From Heliocidaris tuberculata (taxonomy: Eukaryota; Echinodermata; Echinoidea; Camarodonta; Echinometridae): a DNA stretch of 64,000 nucleotides. Shown one piece after another: positions 49,320 to 60,235 of the stretch. The DNA lies in assembly GCA_025618425.1 (NCBI GenBank), contig CM046851.1:5828561-5892560 (forward strand), written 5' to 3'. Within the stretch, counting starts at the first letter, position 1. Each line of letters opens with the position of its first letter. Below the pieces are notes generated by a model that was not told the DNA's origin, searched no databases, and was given only the letters and a program-made list of their open reading frames with translations. The position numbers and the translations under genes are program-made.

Positions 49320-49951
49320 GCCACGTCGTAAGATCCGTATGGTTGTCCGTCGGGAGGCCATATGATGTAACAGTGTACCCTTTCGGTGCCGTCTATATAA
49401 ATGAACTTATACTGTCCTGCAAAGAAGAATCTAGGGCTTGTCCAGGCTGCTGCCACGATCCAGATAGATATGACCGAACCGATAATGACCCGTTTAGGTA
49501 GCCGAGGTAGGAGAGGATGGACTATGGCACGGAAGCGGTCAACGGTGACGGCCATCAGGGACAGAATACTTGCGACTGCTGACAGATTCGCCACAAACTT
49601 GGCGATCTTGCAGCCGACAAGTCCGAACGGCCAATTCTCCGTTACAATGTAGGTAAACATCGTCGGCATGTCAATGGTGGCGATCATAGTGTCCGCAACT
49701 GCAAGGTTTAAAAGGAAATAGTTCGTCACCGTTCTCATTCGCGGATTCGTTAGAACGATCCAGATGACTATAATGTTACCGGCACCGGCAATGACCATGA
49801 TGGCGGTGGCAAGGATACTCCAGCAGATGACGGATTCGACACTGACAGTGTGAGCAGCGCTGAAGTTAAAATTGTAAACCCCTATGAAGCCCCATGGTGT
49901 TTCGGCGGGGGTTTCACTTGTCAAATTCTGGATGCTTAACTCACTTTCCAT
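49320..49951 (-). CDS. Tachykinin-receptor-like GPCR, coding exon 1 (N-terminus to extracellular loop 2)
   Basis: First coding exon of a class A neuropeptide GPCR acting at the plasma membrane. The ATG at 49951-49949 has G at -3 and +4. An open frame runs 39 codons further up to a TAA at 50072-50074, but without another ATG. Residues 1-40 are extracellular, with N-glycosylation sequons at N9 (NLT) and N29 (NFS). TM1 is about 41-67 with the GN motif (N59). TM2 is about 75-100, opening with RMRTVTNYFLLNLAVAD, close to tachykinin receptors. TM3 is about 114-140 and ends in DRF (138-140) instead of DRY. TM4 is about 154-177. C114 and C194 (in CYIIWPPDG) are the expected disulfide pair. The donor after 49320 reads GTGAGT and splits an Ala codon (phase 2). 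Neuropeptide ligand and Gq coupling are inferred from the family. A luqin/RYamide-type receptor is the main alternative. Confidence 0.9.
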
Positions 49952-51060
49952 CACGACTGGTAGATTTTCTACTTCACTGATGTCGGGAAATGATCCAGTG
50001 ACTACGCTTTTGAAACAACATATGCTGCAACCATCGGTACTCAAAAATAACGTGTTAATATCCTCCAAGAGTTAAGAGTTCTCTACCTATTCAAATTCAT
50101 GTTTCGAATTTGTTTTAAGGCCTATCGCCTGTGAGGAAAAAATATATTTCATTATCAACAATAGTTAAATACAGATAACTATTTTTACTTTGTCAATATA
50201 ATGAACAGATGTCTTGCAAAATAAGGGTGATTGAAAAGCAATACCTTTAAATTACTGTAGGATCTGTACAAATGCGAAGAATAATATCAAGTTTTAGACT
50301 TATCTCCAAAATAATCATAAAACAATGAGAACAGAAATAAACGTGGTATATTGCGAAAGTTTAAGAGAAAGAAAGAAAAAAAAAACATCAGCGAGATCGA
50401 AATAACTCGACAAGGTGGCACCCAAACTTGCTATCGTTTTGCTGGTAAGCTCCGACGGGTCGATGTTTTCACATCAATAGAAGATTTCCAAATTCACCAT
50501 AGGCGCGTTTAATTATTCAAAGCTGACACCTAATACCAAATGCTGCTCCAAACCATTCTGGAACAAAACCGAAGCTCCAAAGGCATTCCAAAGTCTATAT
50601 TTGATTCCGTATCTATTTCTTTTCCTCCACATGACATAATACGGCCGGCAAAGTAGCCTTGAACTGAGCGATGGTTTTAACATCTATCTCCTTGCTATCC
50701 CAGTATACGACCTGGTTAAGAAGAGTCCACGGGGTGGAGACGCATGCAGTTCGAGCTGCTGCGACGAGTGAACCAAAACTTCGATGTTTCTCTTTGAGCT
50801 GTCGTCTGCGCAGAGCAATGCGTGTGGTTCCCACTCTTTCCTCTCAATCTAGTGTGGCAGAGTTGTTTAAGTTCAAGATTCAGTCCCTGCCTTTCTCTCG
50901 CACTCTCCGACGCTCTCTCTTCCGCTCTCTGCTCCAGGCCCGTCAAGAAAGAAGTGCTCAGATCATTCACTGCGCATACAAGTCAGATATTATTCGTTCT
51001 TCTCCGGGTGATTAGAGAGTGCAGTAAATCTGAAGCGCTGGATTAAAAAAGCAGCAGAGT
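49952..51060 (-). promoter_or_regulatory. Putative 5' leader and promoter region of the GPCR gene
   Basis: This is the sequence directly upstream of the receptor ATG. From 49952 to 50071 the minus strand is open in frame but has no ATG, and TAA follows at 50072-50074, so it is untranslated leader if unspliced. From about 50620 to 51010 the DNA is richer in GC and CpG than its surroundings, which would suit a 5' exon or promoter. Short open frames on both strands there (50613-50834 minus, 50671-51015 plus) match no family I know. I could not identify a TATA box, a start site or a splice pair, so extent and role are inferred from position and composition only. Confidence 0.3.
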
Positions 51061-51568
51061 GGCTTGTTCTTTTTCAATATATTCCTCTCTCTCTCTCCTT
51101 ATCACTCTATAGATTTTGTTTTCTGCAGCTTGTTATGGTAGACGTTGCGGATGCTCGAGCAGCTGAAAAGACACAACAGGAGAGGATAAAAGCCTCATTA
51201 ATTCATTTAAGATATCATTAAATGACTGAAGAATATAAGAGATGCGAAATCAATACTGCTTAGCGTTGAATGCGACTCTTAATTTATATAGGACAAGACT
51301 CAGGACGTAGCTGAATATAATAATACTGCTACATGAGTAAATGACAAGTAACTGTCATCAGAAAAGTATTACTTATTACTTTTCTTGTATGCATGAAGCA
51401 GTACTGTTATTTTCTATTCCATTTCCGTTGTTTTTCGTTGTACAACCCTCGAAGAAGGGGATAATGCCGAAAGCTCGGCGTGAAGAAAACCGGTGGTATT
51501 GCAGCTACGTCCTGAGTCTTAGCCTATTTCATTTATTTCATTCATCCAACCAAGACTTATGCTTTACC
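51061..51568. other. Upstream spacer; Penelope-like terminus signature near 51440-51520
   Basis: CTCGAAGAAGGGGATAATGC followed by CGAAAGCTCGGC (51448-51481) resembles the conserved GAAG...CGAAA junction of Penelope-like element ends. No coding region is seen beside it. Confidence 0.3.
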
Positions 51569-51569
51569 T

Positions 51570-51570
51570 A

Positions 51571-51632
<62 letters not shown>
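51570..51632. repeat. (TA)n microsatellite
   Basis: About 31 TA dinucleotides. Confidence 0.95.
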
Positions 51633-51635
<3 letters not shown>

Positions 51636-51688
51636 GAGAAATGTTCCTCGAACACAACGCTGGTGGTCACTCATGATAGTGGAAGGTA

Positions 51689-51890
51689 TAGTGAAAGAAA
51701 TGCTCACTATGAGAAGGTCGTAGCATTTATTATCCTCCTTTATTTGTCAAGCTTTCGATGTGGGATCTTCGTCAGGGCGGTATTTTGGTCAAGCTTTCGA
51801 TTTTAATAATGTTGATATAACAATAAGAACAATATAATACCATTACTACTACTACTACTACTTCTACTACTACTTCTACTACTACGACTA

Positions 51891-51972
<82 letters not shown>

Positions 51973-52251
51973 GCTACTACTACTAATAATAATGATAAAA
52001 AGAGTGACGATAGCAATAATGATGATAATACATATAATGATGGTAATGATCATTATTATAATGATATTGTTATAATGATAAGTACTTGATAACAATTGTA
52101 AGAAATTGAAAATATGTATATTCCGATGTAAATGTCAGTCATCATTTTGTGCTTTTTATACAGTCCTGATGAAGATCACAGATCGAAAGCTTGACAAATA
52201 GAGGAGGATAATAAAAGCTACAACCGTCTCATAGTGATCATTTCTTTCACC
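51689..52251. mobile_element. Inverted pair of Penelope-like ends around (ACT)n
   Basis: The left arm, 51689-51776, and right arm, 52165-52251, are reverse complements over about 88 bases with around ten mismatches, sharing GTGAAAGAAATG, TCACTATGAGA, TTATTATCCTCCT and TTTGTCAAGCTTTCGAT. Read on the plus strand, the right arm holds CTGATGAAGATCACAGATCG followed by AAAGCTTGAC. Between the arms lie (ACT)n at about 51842-51985 and an AT-rich segment. A partial repeat TCAAGCTTTCGAT also occurs at 51789. The assignment to Penelope-like elements rests on this terminal pattern only. Confidence 0.5.
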
Positions 52252-52254
52252 ATA

Positions 52255-52840
52255 TATATGTATATATAAGAAAATGGTTTTTCTTTACATACAGAGCATT
52301 CGGGGGGGGGGGGGGCAAGGTGTTGTCAAAGGGCATCTTGGGGTTTTCATTTCAGGGGGTCTGACACACCCTTCCCGATTGACAATTTTGTCAGTTTTTA
52401 TATTTTTAGGAATGTACATCCATAGCTCTTCCCTCTGATAACATTTGGGGGAAAAATTTACCCCAATTTTTAGGGGCCGTCTGACACCCCATCCCGACAG
52501 AAATTTTTGCCATTTTTTTTTTTGTGTGTGTGTTTTGTAATGTCCAGTCATACTACTTCCTACTGACAAAGTTTCGTGCATGGGTGAGATGGGGTGAAAT
52601 CAACCCGAATTTGGAGTCTCTTTGGGGGGCTCTGGGGGCTAAACCCGGCGGCTACGGTCAGGCGGAGAACCTTTTTGTTAATGACTTAGATGGTCTAAGT
52701 AACTTTACGGGGTCAAATCTTATGGGTAAAATGGGGTGACTATTTCGGGACAGGCTCCTGGCCTAGAAGGACGTACGAATCGCAGGAGTTGACTCACAGC
52801 CGATCGCAGCTGCGGACACGCAAGAGCTAAAACGGGGTAA
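52255..52840. other. Upstream spacer with G homopolymer
   Basis: G run at 52301-52314 and a diverged pair of blocks with GTCTGACACACCC and GTCTGACACCCC (near 52359 and 52479). No gene. Confidence 0.5.
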
Positions 52841-52841
52841 C

Positions 52842-53087
52842 CTCGCTAGTCATAAGGACCGCTATTCATAATGACCACTTATTCATAAGGACCGCTATCC
52901 ATAACGCGTGACTAAATGAATAGCGGTTTTGTATGAATAGCGTTCTTATGAATAGCGAGCAAACCATAGACAAATTTCCTCGCTAGTCATAAGGGCCACT
53001 CATAAGGGACACTATTCATAACAGTTCATAAGGACCGCTATTCATAACGCGTGTTAAATGAATAGCGGTTTTGTATGAATAGCGAGC
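52842..53087. repeat. Two tandem palindromic units (CATAAGGACCGCTATTCATAA family)
   Basis: Unit 1 (52842-52959) and unit 2 (52979-53087) each begin CTCGCTAGTCATAAG and end GAATAGCGAG, so each can fold into a long hairpin. TCATAAGGACCGCTAT and its reverse complement forms recur at least six times. Both units share AACGCGTG near the centre. Non-coding and of unknown family. Confidence 0.8.
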
Positions 53088-53239
53088 GGACCCGGCTAAA
53101 ACAAGCACGATTGGTTTGACCATAGCATTAAGTCTAATTAATTGCGTCTCCATGCAATCTATTCATATGAATATTATGTGAAAACACAAAAAGGTTATCC
53201 TTTGCGAAGGACAAAAGCGTGGAATACATCTTAAGCACA

Positions 53240-53400
53240 AACAGAACGGGAAGAGTGACGAAGAGAGAGAAGGGGGAGAGACAGACAAACTGATACAAAT
53301 AGAGAGAGAGGGACATATAGAAAGACAGACAGAGAGAGAGAGAGAGAAAGGGGGAGAGAGAGGAAGAGAGAGAGAGAGGGAGAGAGAAAGATAAATGGAT
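53240..53400. repeat. GA-rich microsatellite
   Basis: Interrupted (GA)n/(GGGA) tract. Confidence 0.85.
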
Positions 53401-54129
53401 GAGAAAGAATTACTGCATGGGACGAAGTTCAGTAAATAGCCACAATATTCCAGTGGCTATCAATAAATTATCCATAGTGAAAATCTATCAACTAATTATA
53501 GGATTAGCACTGCCAAATGCAGTGTATGCTTCTAATCAATACTGTCCCCTCCCCCTGAAAAAAAAAAGAAAGATAAGGAAAATAGTCTAGCGCCCTTGCT
53601 AGTTATCAATAAATTGGAAGACAGTACTTGGTATTAAATTCCTCTGTGCACTCAGTGGTATCTGATAACCAAGCATGCACGCATCTAGCCTGGGGTAGCG
53701 TACGAAATTTCACCAATAATCTACCCCTATCTAAAAGGCAATAGCCGAGATCACAAATCTCATATCAATCACAACCCCTACTACTGATTTGCAACGGTTG
53801 TAAAACATTTTTTTGCAAAGTTATTAGTTTACATTGCAAAAAAGATGGAGGGAAAGAGAACTGTACGATATTATTAATTTGTTGACAATACATATTCTAA
53901 TCTGAATACAGTGCATAGTTCGTAAGAAGAAAAAAAAAATATGTATATTTGGATTTATTTTCATTCTGACCATTTCGAACTTAGTATCATTCCCCAAACA
54001 ATAGTTGTACATTGTACAACTTACATCAACTTTTGAAATGGGAAATCAATAAAATGATTACAAGAGACAGACGGGGGGAGTTGCATGATTTGATATTGAA
54101 TGATATGAACACAGAACCGTTTCTTCAGA
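53401..54129. other. Upstream spacer, no gene seen
   Basis: AT-rich sequence without a recognisable feature. Confidence 0.5.
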
Positions 54130-54520
54130 CCGTATCCAGTCACCTACCCCCTGGAAAGTTACCCCCGGATTCTGGGGGTAGTTGTTCAAGTGTTGGGGTG
54201 AAGGTGTCCTGGGCATCAAATGATGACGGGGGTATCGTCATGGGGGGGGGGGGGGCATTTTGTTCCCTTCAATGTCCTGAGCATTGTCGGGGGGGGGGGG
54301 TCGTCCTGGGGGTAATCGTCATTTCATGAGCGGTAATTTAATTTTCCATTGGGGGGTTAATTGCCCGGGGCGTAATTGTATTGGGGTAGTTATCCGGGGG
54401 TAGTTCTCCAGGGGGTAATTGTCCCAGAATCCTTCAGACATCATTTCCATTAATTCGAACATAGTCATGGGCAAGGGGGTAGGGGGGTAGGGGCACGTGC
54501 CTGCCGGTCAAATCCAATGT
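54130..54520. repeat. G-rich foldback repeat, copy 2, plus GGGGCACGTGCC remnant
   Basis: The same block order as 1-350: CCCCCTGG... at the left, then GGGGGTAGTTGTTCAAG, GGGGTATCGTCATGGGG, a GGGGGTAATCGTCATTTCAT block, and TAGTTCTCCAGGGGGTAATT at the right, with G runs of 10-14. It is followed at 54475-54505 by GGGGGTAGGGGCACGTGCC, matching 1058-1082. Confidence 0.65.
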
Positions 54521-55355
54521 GGCGTATCTTAAATAAAGTAGACATCAAGAATAACAAGAATATTATATTTTAAAAGTAAATATATAAATACTAACTTGAT
54601 GAGGCTAAATAATTTCAAAATTGTCAATCAGTTAAGTTTATTTACATCTTTAAGTGCACCGGGAACATCAGCAATTTACCTTTGCGACCAATTAAAATTG
54701 ATTAGTAGTTTCTCGTCCGGAGTTATCGAAAATGAGGAGGAGGGGGTTCCATGGTATTTAATATTTGATCTTCTTCCTGTACATAGAAATGCTATTGGCC
54801 CAATTTCAACATAATTTTTTTTTCTGATTTTAATTCCATTTTTAGATGCTCTTCACAGGGCTCAAAACAAAGAAAAATGGATTATATTAATATTTTGTGT
54901 TATCTCATTGTCTTCAGATTATTAGTTATTTCATTTTAGAACAATAATACAATTTAACAAAAATGTTGAGGCGGGCCGAAAAAAGTAAGGAAGAGGGGAC
55001 GAAAAACTAGGAATTCACTTTTGTTGGCCTTATAGCTATACCGGGTTAAGGTTTGCTCCCATAAACAAGTGATAATGAAGGAAACTGAGAAAAATAAAGG
55101 AGAGAGCAAGAGAAGTACATGACACATTTGCGGATAAAATAAAAAAGGGTCCGAAGTTGGCCTTTAACATAAGGCAAGACACACGTTCAAGGTCGATAGG
55201 TGCTGGTGTGATTACAGCATTAATGCAAACTGCTCCCGTGCCCGAGCACCTGTTTCGATTAGTGGTGTAATTTACTTCTCTTGCGATCTAGCCAGGGAAT
55301 TATCTCAAGAGCTCTCAGTGGTAACTCCTTGATCCAGCATACACATACGCATTCA
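54521..55355. other. Upstream spacer, no gene seen
   Basis: The open frame at 54596-54814 was inspected and matches nothing I recognise. Confidence 0.5.
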
Positions 55356-55359
55356 TAGT

Positions 55360-55448
55360 CCCCCCCCCCTCCCCCCCCCCTCTTTCTCTGTCTCTCCCTC
55401 TCTCTCTCTCTCTGTCTCTACCTCTCTGTCTCTCTCTGTCTCTCTCTG

Positions 55449-55516
<68 letters not shown>

Positions 55517-55519
55517 CAT
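55360..55519. repeat. C runs, (CT)n and (TA)n microsatellite
   Basis: Two C homopolymers near 55361-55379, long (CT)n with G interruptions to 55504, then (TA)n ending at the TA target of the next element. Confidence 0.9.
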
Positions 55520-55522
55520 ATA

Positions 55523-56397
55523 CAGTGCGTCTCAGAAAAAAAAACGAAACCGAGATTTATCGATGTTTAATCATATCTTAATCACAATAATGATTAATAA
55601 ATGACACATATTTGTAAAGCTTGGATCCTCTTTTTTCATTTTATGGCACTCATACGATACATAATTCACGCATGAGTGAATAAAGACAATATGAAGCAGG
55701 GCTACCAAAAAGTCGTTTGGCCAACAATATCTGAATTTCAAAGAGATAATCACATTTCTAGGAAGTTCATTTTTTGCCCTTTCGTATGACACCTCAATCG
55801 GGAAAAATGAGCCAGGGATGACAAAGCTCTGTTGGTGAAAATTGATGCTTGCATTTCCATGATTTATTAAACGAATCCGTTTGCACTGGCTGCCTGTCTT
55901 AGAAATAATCAAGCAAGAAAAAAGACTTCATGCATGGCTGATCGTCAACAAAATGGAGTGAATGAGGTACGTTTTCATTAACCTACTTGACCATGCAGTT
56001 AACAACACAGCAACTAGTATTTCTGGTAACAGAATGGGGACGATCTGGGAGCCTTTAATAAATCATGGAAATGCAAGCATCAATTTACACCAACAGAGCT
56101 TTGTCATCCTTGGCTCATTTTTCCCGATTGAGGTGTCATACGAAAGGGCAAAAAATGAACTTTCTAGAAATGTGATTATCTCTTTGAAATTCAGATATTG
56201 TTGGCCAAACGACTTTTTGGTAGCCCTGCTTCATATTGTCTTTATTTACTCATGCGTGAAGTATGTATCATATGAGTGGCATCAAATGAAAGAAGAGGTT
56301 CCAAGCTTTTCAAATATGTATCATTTATTAATCATAATTGTGATTAAGATATAATAAAACGTTGATAAATCTCGGTTTCGTTTTTTCTGGGACGCAC

Positions 56398-56399
<2 letters not shown>
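55523..56399. mobile_element. 877-bp Tc1/mariner-like foldback element with 350-bp arms
   Basis: Flanked by TA (55521-55522 and 56400-56401). The left end begins CAGTGCGTCTCAGAAAAAAA and continues ACGAAACCGAGATTTATC. The right end on the minus strand starts with one base difference and is otherwise the same. The arms run about 55523-55871 and 56054-56399 and are near identical, around a 182-base unique middle. Each arm holds the same open frame pointing outward from the middle (55571-55912 minus, 55962-56354 plus) with HGNASIN, FPIEVSYERAKNEL and CWPNDFLVALLHIVF. No transposase motif is visible. Confidence 0.8.

Positions 56400-56450
<51 letters not shown>
56400..56450. repeat. (AT)n/(AC)n microsatellite
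   Basis: Compound dinucleotide repeat directly at the edge of the foldback element. Confidence 0.9.
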
Positions 56451-57275
56451 CTACACATATGTTTATGCATATATATTTCACTCTTACTTTTTAGATTATT
56501 TTCTTTCTCTCCCTTGCACTTTTACTTTCTCACCTATTTTCTTAATCGCCCTTTTTTCTCTCTCGTCTCTCGCGCTCTCTTTCTCTCTCTCTCTCTCGCT
56601 CTCTCTCTCACACACACACAATTTTTTTTTCTGCATTTCTTTGGCATTCGATTTTGGCCTTTTTTTATTCCTCTCTTTTCTTTATTATCAGTTATTTATG
56701 ATAACTGTTTACATTTCCAAGAAAAAAGAAAGAAAACACCATCAAGAACGCAGAGTGTGTTTGTAAGATTACAGTTTTGATACACTCGGCAATGCAGCCT
56801 GCTCATAAAACTGGTATCATAGTATTGATTCCCTGTGGGAATCATACGAGGAAGGAAAACGAGAGTTTCTTGATCGTTTTAATGAAAGATTGGTGGATCC
56901 GATGCGAATTTTTTTTCATCAAAGAGCAATTTTGAACGTCCGTCGTGCCCGCTCTAACCTTGGCCAGGTAATGCGTGGAATCGATACGCAATGGTATACA
57001 AGTTTCGTTCTCTTTAATAAACAGATGATGAATTATGGAAAACCGCAATTTCTTTTACAACCATATACTATGCACATCAGCAAGTGAACTCAACTCAGGT
57101 GTAAACTTAACCACATATTATCAGCGGTGAAGATCCCAATGGGGATGGTTTTGTAAAGACATAGACATTAATTTTATCGCATTCGAAATGTTATTATTAT
57201 ACTATAAAAGTGATGCAAAATTTTGTACTGTAGGAGTATATAGCATGTTTTCTTTCTTTAATTTTCAGCGTATTT
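56451..57275. other. Upstream spacer, no gene seen
   Basis: (CT)n/(CA)n at about 56575-56620; otherwise nothing recognised. Confidence 0.5.
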
Positions 57276-57280
<5 letters not shown>

Positions 57281-57327
<47 letters not shown>

Positions 57328-57378
57328 CCTCCCTCCCCCTCTCCCTCTCTCCCTCCCACCCCCTCCCTCTTTCTCTCT
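57281..57378. repeat. (CT)n / (CCCT)n tract
   Basis: CT dinucleotides for about 40 bases, then CCCT-type repeats. Confidence 0.9.
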
Positions 57379-57808
57379 CGCGTTCTCTCCTTATTCAAGG
57401 TCAATGCCTCAAAAGGCGTCGATGTTACACTATCAAAGCCTAGAGGAAATTCCCATAAACATCAACGATTCATTTCGAAAAAAAAGAAGTAGGGGAAAAA
57501 ATGGGCAATAAAATCCTCAAATGAACAAATGGCTTGTATAAGGTAGTCGAACATCATAATTGCAAAGCGAAGTAATGCGATTACTCGAATCTAAAGAGAA
57601 CTTTTTCCAACTGCCAAATTCCCTTTATTATTATCATAATACATGATTGACTGATCGTGCAACCCAAACTGACAAAGAACATGTGGGGGAATTACTAGGG
57701 GGAAAGGAGGGATAAGAAAAAATAAACAAAAACAACAACAACAAAAAAATCAAATAATTAATTACAAACACAAATACACACACACCCACCCACACACACA
57801 CACACACC

Positions 57809-57855
<47 letters not shown>

Positions 57856-60235
57856 ACCAATTTCTTCGGTCAGGCCAGAGTACCTTTTTGTTTTCTTTTT
57901 TGTGTTCTTTGTTGGCGTCGTGCTATGACAAACGGGTAGGATATATCAGAAACCTGTTGTACATGATTTAGAAAAGAATTCCAGAAGAGTGATTGTGAAG
58001 GTGGAAAAAATGTGTAAAGAACATCATGATACATTTTTTTTAACCAGGAAATATACTATATTTACTAATGAGGCAAACTTTTAAATTATTACCCAGAGGT
58101 GGTGTTGAAACTGTGCTTTGTTGCGAAACGACGTGACACTTTAAAGGAGAGGGGGGGGGGGGTCTTATAATCCCACGTGTAAAATCTTTGAAATATAAAC
58201 TTTCATAGAAATACGCTGTCAAAATATATTTTTTTCTGCAGACCTAGAAATATTTACCAAATTTTTGAGTAGTGCGCGTGTCGAACTGTGCGAATAAGGT
58301 GTCACCGTCATTCGAATTTTCTTGACCTCTTGCGTTGTGTGCGCTACCGAGCACCATTTTCATCCACTGTCCTTTGATTGTGAAGTACTTCTGTAATTAT
58401 GGTTATGGCAGTTTTGACCAACCAAAGGCTTTGATCTTGATAATGTGGGGTATATTAAATATGCGGTGTATATATGAATAGATCTGCATACTTCTTAAGG
58501 ATAGTTTAACAACTAATTGATGCATTTCACAATGAGGAGAAGAAAATATACATGCCCATTTGGATGGACCAACAATGATGTAGAAGCGGCAGACACAAAA
58601 TTTCATGTAACGGTATCACAAGTGGACTTGTTACACGAATGACATTTGATTTTCCCGAAAGGAAGATGTCTCAACGCCACGCTCCATATCACCAGAGAGC
58701 TAAGGTTGCAATGTCTCATTACGTGTGTGCACCTTGCATGTAACACAATTACGAAAACAAAGGCTTAGAAAAGGCTCGATGTGAAATGCCGCGGGAAGAG
58801 CAGTATGAATACTGATGTGGCTACCCTGGGTAAATTTTAGAAAAATAAATAAGACCTCATGTGAGTATCACATTATAGCATAATATACTCTGAGAGCTTA
58901 AAAAGAAGGTGTGGTTATGGTAAAGGCTTTTAAAAAGTTAATGTATGTATAATATTATGGCAGAAATGTCACCTGGCATGGAGAGGGTTGCTCTTATATT
59001 TCAATTATGACTTGATTAGTGATAGTTCAGAATTTTGAACTAAAGTTTGATGCTACTTGTGTCTGTATAGTCACACATACCCATATGTATGCAGTGTTTT
59101 TACAGTGTTGATTTCAAGCAAAATAAAATCATTCTTTTTCGTCATTTTGATGATTCGAACGCCCCCAAACATGCCAAGTGCATACATTAAAATAATCAAC
59201 TTTCCCCAATAATTTCTAGAAAGTTTCTGACATAATACAATCTCATGGCCATTACAAAACTTGATATCTAAAGAGCATAAAACAACTGGCATGAGCTGTG
59301 TTTATGACACGATCTTGAGATAACTCAAACAAGAGCTTAGACAAGATAAGGAACATCTGAATACGTGTGAAAACCGCGTGTGTGACACAAGCGCGGGATT
59401 ATTTAAACAACGGCTTATAGGCAAGAGGTGAAATACCTAAACCTGATCGTTGTTCAATTCGTGTAAGTTTCAACACTGGATAGCATGGATTAAACAAGAA
59501 GACAGCTACAATGAAATATAACATGGCAACCTGGCTGCGGCCTAATGAAGACAGGCGTTTATGAGTGCTTGGCAATTGACGCCCTTCGACATTGGATACA
59601 TACATACACAGATTGGATAACCTATGGAACGTGTTAACGTTGAGTGGAAAGAGGTGCATGAAGGAAGGGAAAGCTTTGGCGACTCTAGAAATTTTCCTGG
59701 GGTTAATGCAAACCGCATTACAGGAAGATTTGTAAGATTAGTAATTAAGGAAATGTTCAAGTTTATAACTGAAAAAAAAAGTTTAGTCTCGAGAGAGAGT
59801 GGATAATAAAATGGGAACACAACTGGAAAGGAGAGAAAAGATACTGTAAATCGAGAAGATAAAAGCGAAATGTCATCATAGGATAGGAGATTATTTTACA
59901 CCATAGACCTTCCAAAGAAAAAGAATGTTATAAATATGACTGTGATTTCATGCAAGCAGTGGTGCTGTCATGTTTTTACTGAGTGTGTGTACCTGTGTAT
60001 ATTTGTGTTGGGTGTGTGTGTGTGGGGGGGGGGGGGTGTATTAGACGACAAAGCAAATTGTCGGTGATTTTTTTTAAATACAAAAACAACAACAAAACAA
60101 CAAAACAAAAGAAAAAAAAATCTATATTGGTATTTGTTTGTGTATTTCAAGGAAAGAAAGGGCGTTTAACTTTAATAAAAGTACGTAGATCAGTCGACAA
60201 GGCTGGGGCAGGCCGGCTTTGACTCTTTTACATAA
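57379..60235. other. Upstream spacer with (CA)n/(TA)n at 57774-57851, no gene seen
   Basis: Also a G homopolymer at 58151-58162 and a (GT)n/G run at 60009-60037. Open frames at 59071-59292, 59399-59820 and 59624-59806 have no recognised domain. Confidence 0.5.

Noticed and set aside
49952..50068. Extending the GPCR N-terminus to a TTG at 50068
   Set aside because: TTG is not a usual animal start codon, and the ATG at 49951 has a strong context and gives a typical N-terminus.
50613..51015. Overlapping open frames upstream of the GPCR, possibly a separate gene
   Set aside because: Frames on both strands reflect locally higher GC; there are no motifs and no splice evidence. It is kept only as a candidate leader or promoter region.
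51560..52251. Complete hammerhead ribozyme
   Set aside because: The core-like CTGANGA...GAAA is present, but stems I and III could not be paired, so I list it only as a resemblance.
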